Shown here piece after piece: positions 62,622 through 64,000 of a DNA stretch of 64,000 nt. The position numbers and the translations under genes are program-made. Origin of the DNA: Oscillospiraceae bacterium (GTDB taxonomy: Bacteria; Bacillota; Clostridia; Oscillospirales; Ruminococcaceae); assembly GCA_022508885.1 (NCBI GenBank), contig JAFLUG010000001.1:1-64000 (forward strand), written 5' to 3'. The notes below the pieces were generated by a model that ran no database searches, was not told the DNA's origin, and saw nothing but the letters and a program-made list of their open reading frames with translations. How positions within the stretch are numbered: the first letter of the stretch is position 1; the number at the start of each line of letters is the position of its first letter.

Positions 62622-62652
62622 AAAACGCGCTCGGTTTTCCGAGCGCGTTTTT
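62622..62652. terminator. Bidirectional terminator between the YegP-like gene and mutS2
   Basis: AAAACGCGCTCGG / CCGAGCGCGTTTT with loop TTTT; A-run on one side and T-run on the other serve both convergent genes. Confidence 0.9.
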
Positions 62653-62659
62653 ACGTTAT

Positions 62660-64000
62660 TTATTTCAATTCGACTACTGTAACTCCCGCTTCGCCCTCGC
62701 CGTACTCACCGAGACGAAAGCTTTTTACGGCGGGGTTTCGGCGCAGGGCGGTATGAACAGCGGCTCGTAGAGCGCCCGTACCCTTTCCGTGAATAATAAC
62801 TATCTGCGAAAGCCCCGACATAAGCGCGCCTGCGATAAAGCGCTCTACCTCGATAACGCCCTCGTCGCCCATTCTGCCGCGGATATCGAGTTCCATACCG
62901 CCGCGGCGGGTCATGTTGGACGAAGCGACCTTTTTAACTTTTCCGGCAGGCTGAGTCTGAACGGGCTTTTTTTCTATCAGCCTGAGATTATTCGCGTTTG
63001 TTTTGACCTTCATAGAGCCTGTCTGAACATAGCAAACGCCGTTTATATTCGGAACAGTGATAAGCGTGCCCTCTCTGTTTGTATCGAAAAGCTTTACCGT
63101 GTCGCCCTGTTTAAACGGGCGCGGCGGGATATATTTCTCCTCGCGGCGTTCTATAACGGGATTAGCCTCGTCCTGCATTTTGTTGAGCGCGGAGTTTGCG
63201 CGGGACTTCGCGTCGGAAATTCCCTTTCGAAGAGCCTCTTTGTCCTTGATTTTTTTCAGCTCTTCAAGCTCGTTCAATAAAATATTCGACTGCGCGCGCG
63301 TCTGCTCTACAATGCTCAAGGCGCGCTGTCGTGCGTTTTCAAGCTCCTTTTCCTTCTGCGCCTCAAGCTCGGAGAGCTTTTGCTTAAGCTCGCTTTCGGT
63401 CATTTTTGCGTTTCGCTCGGACAGCTCCATGCTTGCCCTTAATTCCTCAAGCTCCTTTCGCGACTGCTCGAGCTTGTCAATGACCTCCTCAAACCGCTTA
63501 TTTTCCGAGGTAACGAGATTTTCCGCGCGGTTTATCACATTTTTCGGCATACCGAGGCGCTGTGAAATGGCAAACGCGTTTGACTTTCCCGGAACGCCCA
63601 CAATCAGCCTGTAAGTGGGCTTCAGGGTTTCCACGTCAAACTCGCAGCTTGCGTTTTCAACGCCCTCCGTGTCAAGCGCGAACATCTTTACTTCCTGATA
63701 GTGAGTTGTCGCAAGCACCTTAGAGCCGCGGTCATTAAGCTCGGTGAGAATTGAAACTGCGAGCGCCGCTCCCTCTACGGGGTCGGTGCCGCTTCCCAAT
63801 TCGTCGATAAGAACAAGCGATCTCTCGGTAGCGTTGTTTATAATTCCCACAACATTCGTCATATGCGAAGAGAAGGTAGAAAGGCTTTGCTCGATGCTCT
63901 GCTCGTCGCCGATATCGACAAATATCCTGTCGAAAACGCCTATCACGCTTCCGTCGCCCGCGGGTATCATAAGTCCGCACGCCGCCATAAGCGAAAGCAG
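62660..64000 (-). CDS. mutS2: MutS2 family ATPase/endonuclease, 3' part (runs off the window)
   Basis: The frame is open to the window end; about 447 C-terminal residues are present of roughly 790. Visible are the end of the MutS ATPase domain (LVLIDELGSGTDPVEGAALA as Walker B, TTHYQEVK), a long coiled coil (about 150-260 of this part) and the C-terminal Smr nuclease domain (LDIRGRMGDEGVIEVE, IVIIHGKGTGALRAAV). The family resolves branched DNA or splits collided ribosomes. The true start is outside the window, so the internal ATG at 63988 should not be taken as the start. Confidence 0.95.
   Translation of the reverse strand: MLSLMAACGLMIPAGDGSVIGVFDRIFVDIGDEQSIEQSLSTFSSHMTNVVGIINNATERSLVLIDELGSGTDPVEGAALAVSILTELNDRGSKVLATTHYQEVKMFALDTEGVENASCEFDVETLKPTYRLIVGVPGKSNAFAISQRLGMPKNVINRAENLVTSENKRFEEVIDKLEQSRKELEELRASMELSERNAKMTESELKQKLSELEAQKEKELENARQRALSIVEQTRAQSNILLNELEELKKIKDKEALRKGISDAKSRANSALNKMQDEANPVIERREEKYIPPRPFKQGDTVKLFDTNREGTLITVPNINGVCYVQTGSMKVKTNANNLRLIEKKPVQTQPAGKVKKVASSNMTRRGGMELDIRGRMGDEGVIEVERFIAGALMSGLSQIVIIHGKGTGALRAAVHTALRRNPAVKSFRLGEYGEGEAGVTVVELK

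Noticed and set aside
63986-63988. ATG at 63988 as start of mutS2
   Set aside because: The frame is open to the window edge and the protein begins in mid-ATPase domain, so the true start lies outside the window.

Overview
The window reads as a chromosomal segment of an anaerobic, low-to-mid G+C Firmicute of class Clostridia, most like Ruminococcus and its Oscillospiraceae relatives. The signs are a reverse rubrerythrin, an NrdD-like small protein behind NrdR-type boxes, a two-subunit class I fumarase, sugar ABC transporters without their own ATPase, consensus sigma-A promoters, Gram-positive lipoproteins and an NPDTG sortase substrate. The genus is inference. Coding density is high, and I see no prophage, transposase, CRISPR array, rRNA or tRNA.

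Layout: 0.1-5.5 kb holds an oxaloacetate decarboxylase alpha-type carboxyltransferase and a three-gene sugar ABC operon. 5.6-9 kb holds reverse rubrerythrin, a diguanylate cyclase, a small NrdD-like protein under two NrdR-like boxes, a lipoprotein and a stand-alone FakA C-terminal domain. 9-15.7 kb holds nadC-nadB, hflX, a galactokinase-family kinase and rodA. 16-23.8 kb is a fatty-acid synthesis operon on the minus strand (fabH-fabG-fabF-accB-fabZ-accC-accD-accA-acpP), with fabD-aroE-aroK-amidohydrolase-fumarase alpha diverging from it. 28.5-33.2 kb holds an ECF sigma/membrane-protein pair and a degenerate GGDEF-EAL protein. 33.4-38.4 kb is a glycolytic block (pgk, tpiA, gpmI) interrupted by small genes and a YafQ-type toxin-antitoxin pair. 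38.4-40.3 kb holds a sortase-anchored surface protein and an XRE regulator. 40.4-46.3 kb is the CIRCE-controlled heat-shock operon hrcA-grpE-dnaK-[DUF4241-like]-dnaJ. 46.3-50.1 kb holds murD with a MurL-like partner and tmcAL; ackA diverges. 51.6-53.5 kb holds two lipoproteins and an XRE regulator. 53.7-61.3 kb is the cell-shape block mreB-mreC-mreD-mrdA-(minD-like)-mgsA-MATE. recO, a YegP-like gene and the 3' part of mutS2 close the window.

The strongest unexplained signals lie between genes. There are two 105-nt long-hairpin elements with shared outer arms, different inner stems and opposite orientation (5.4 and 15.9 kb). There is a run of six consecutive perfect hairpins at 13.05-13.21 kb, a three-arm junction element inside the fab operon, a 130-bp-offset direct repeat between nadB and hflX, and drifting 7-nt repeats that tend to begin at stop codons. 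Many terminators share one stem sequence. The most interesting gene-level observation is a murD gene translationally coupled to a MurL-like gene, which points to the epimerase route for putting D-glutamate into peptidoglycan.
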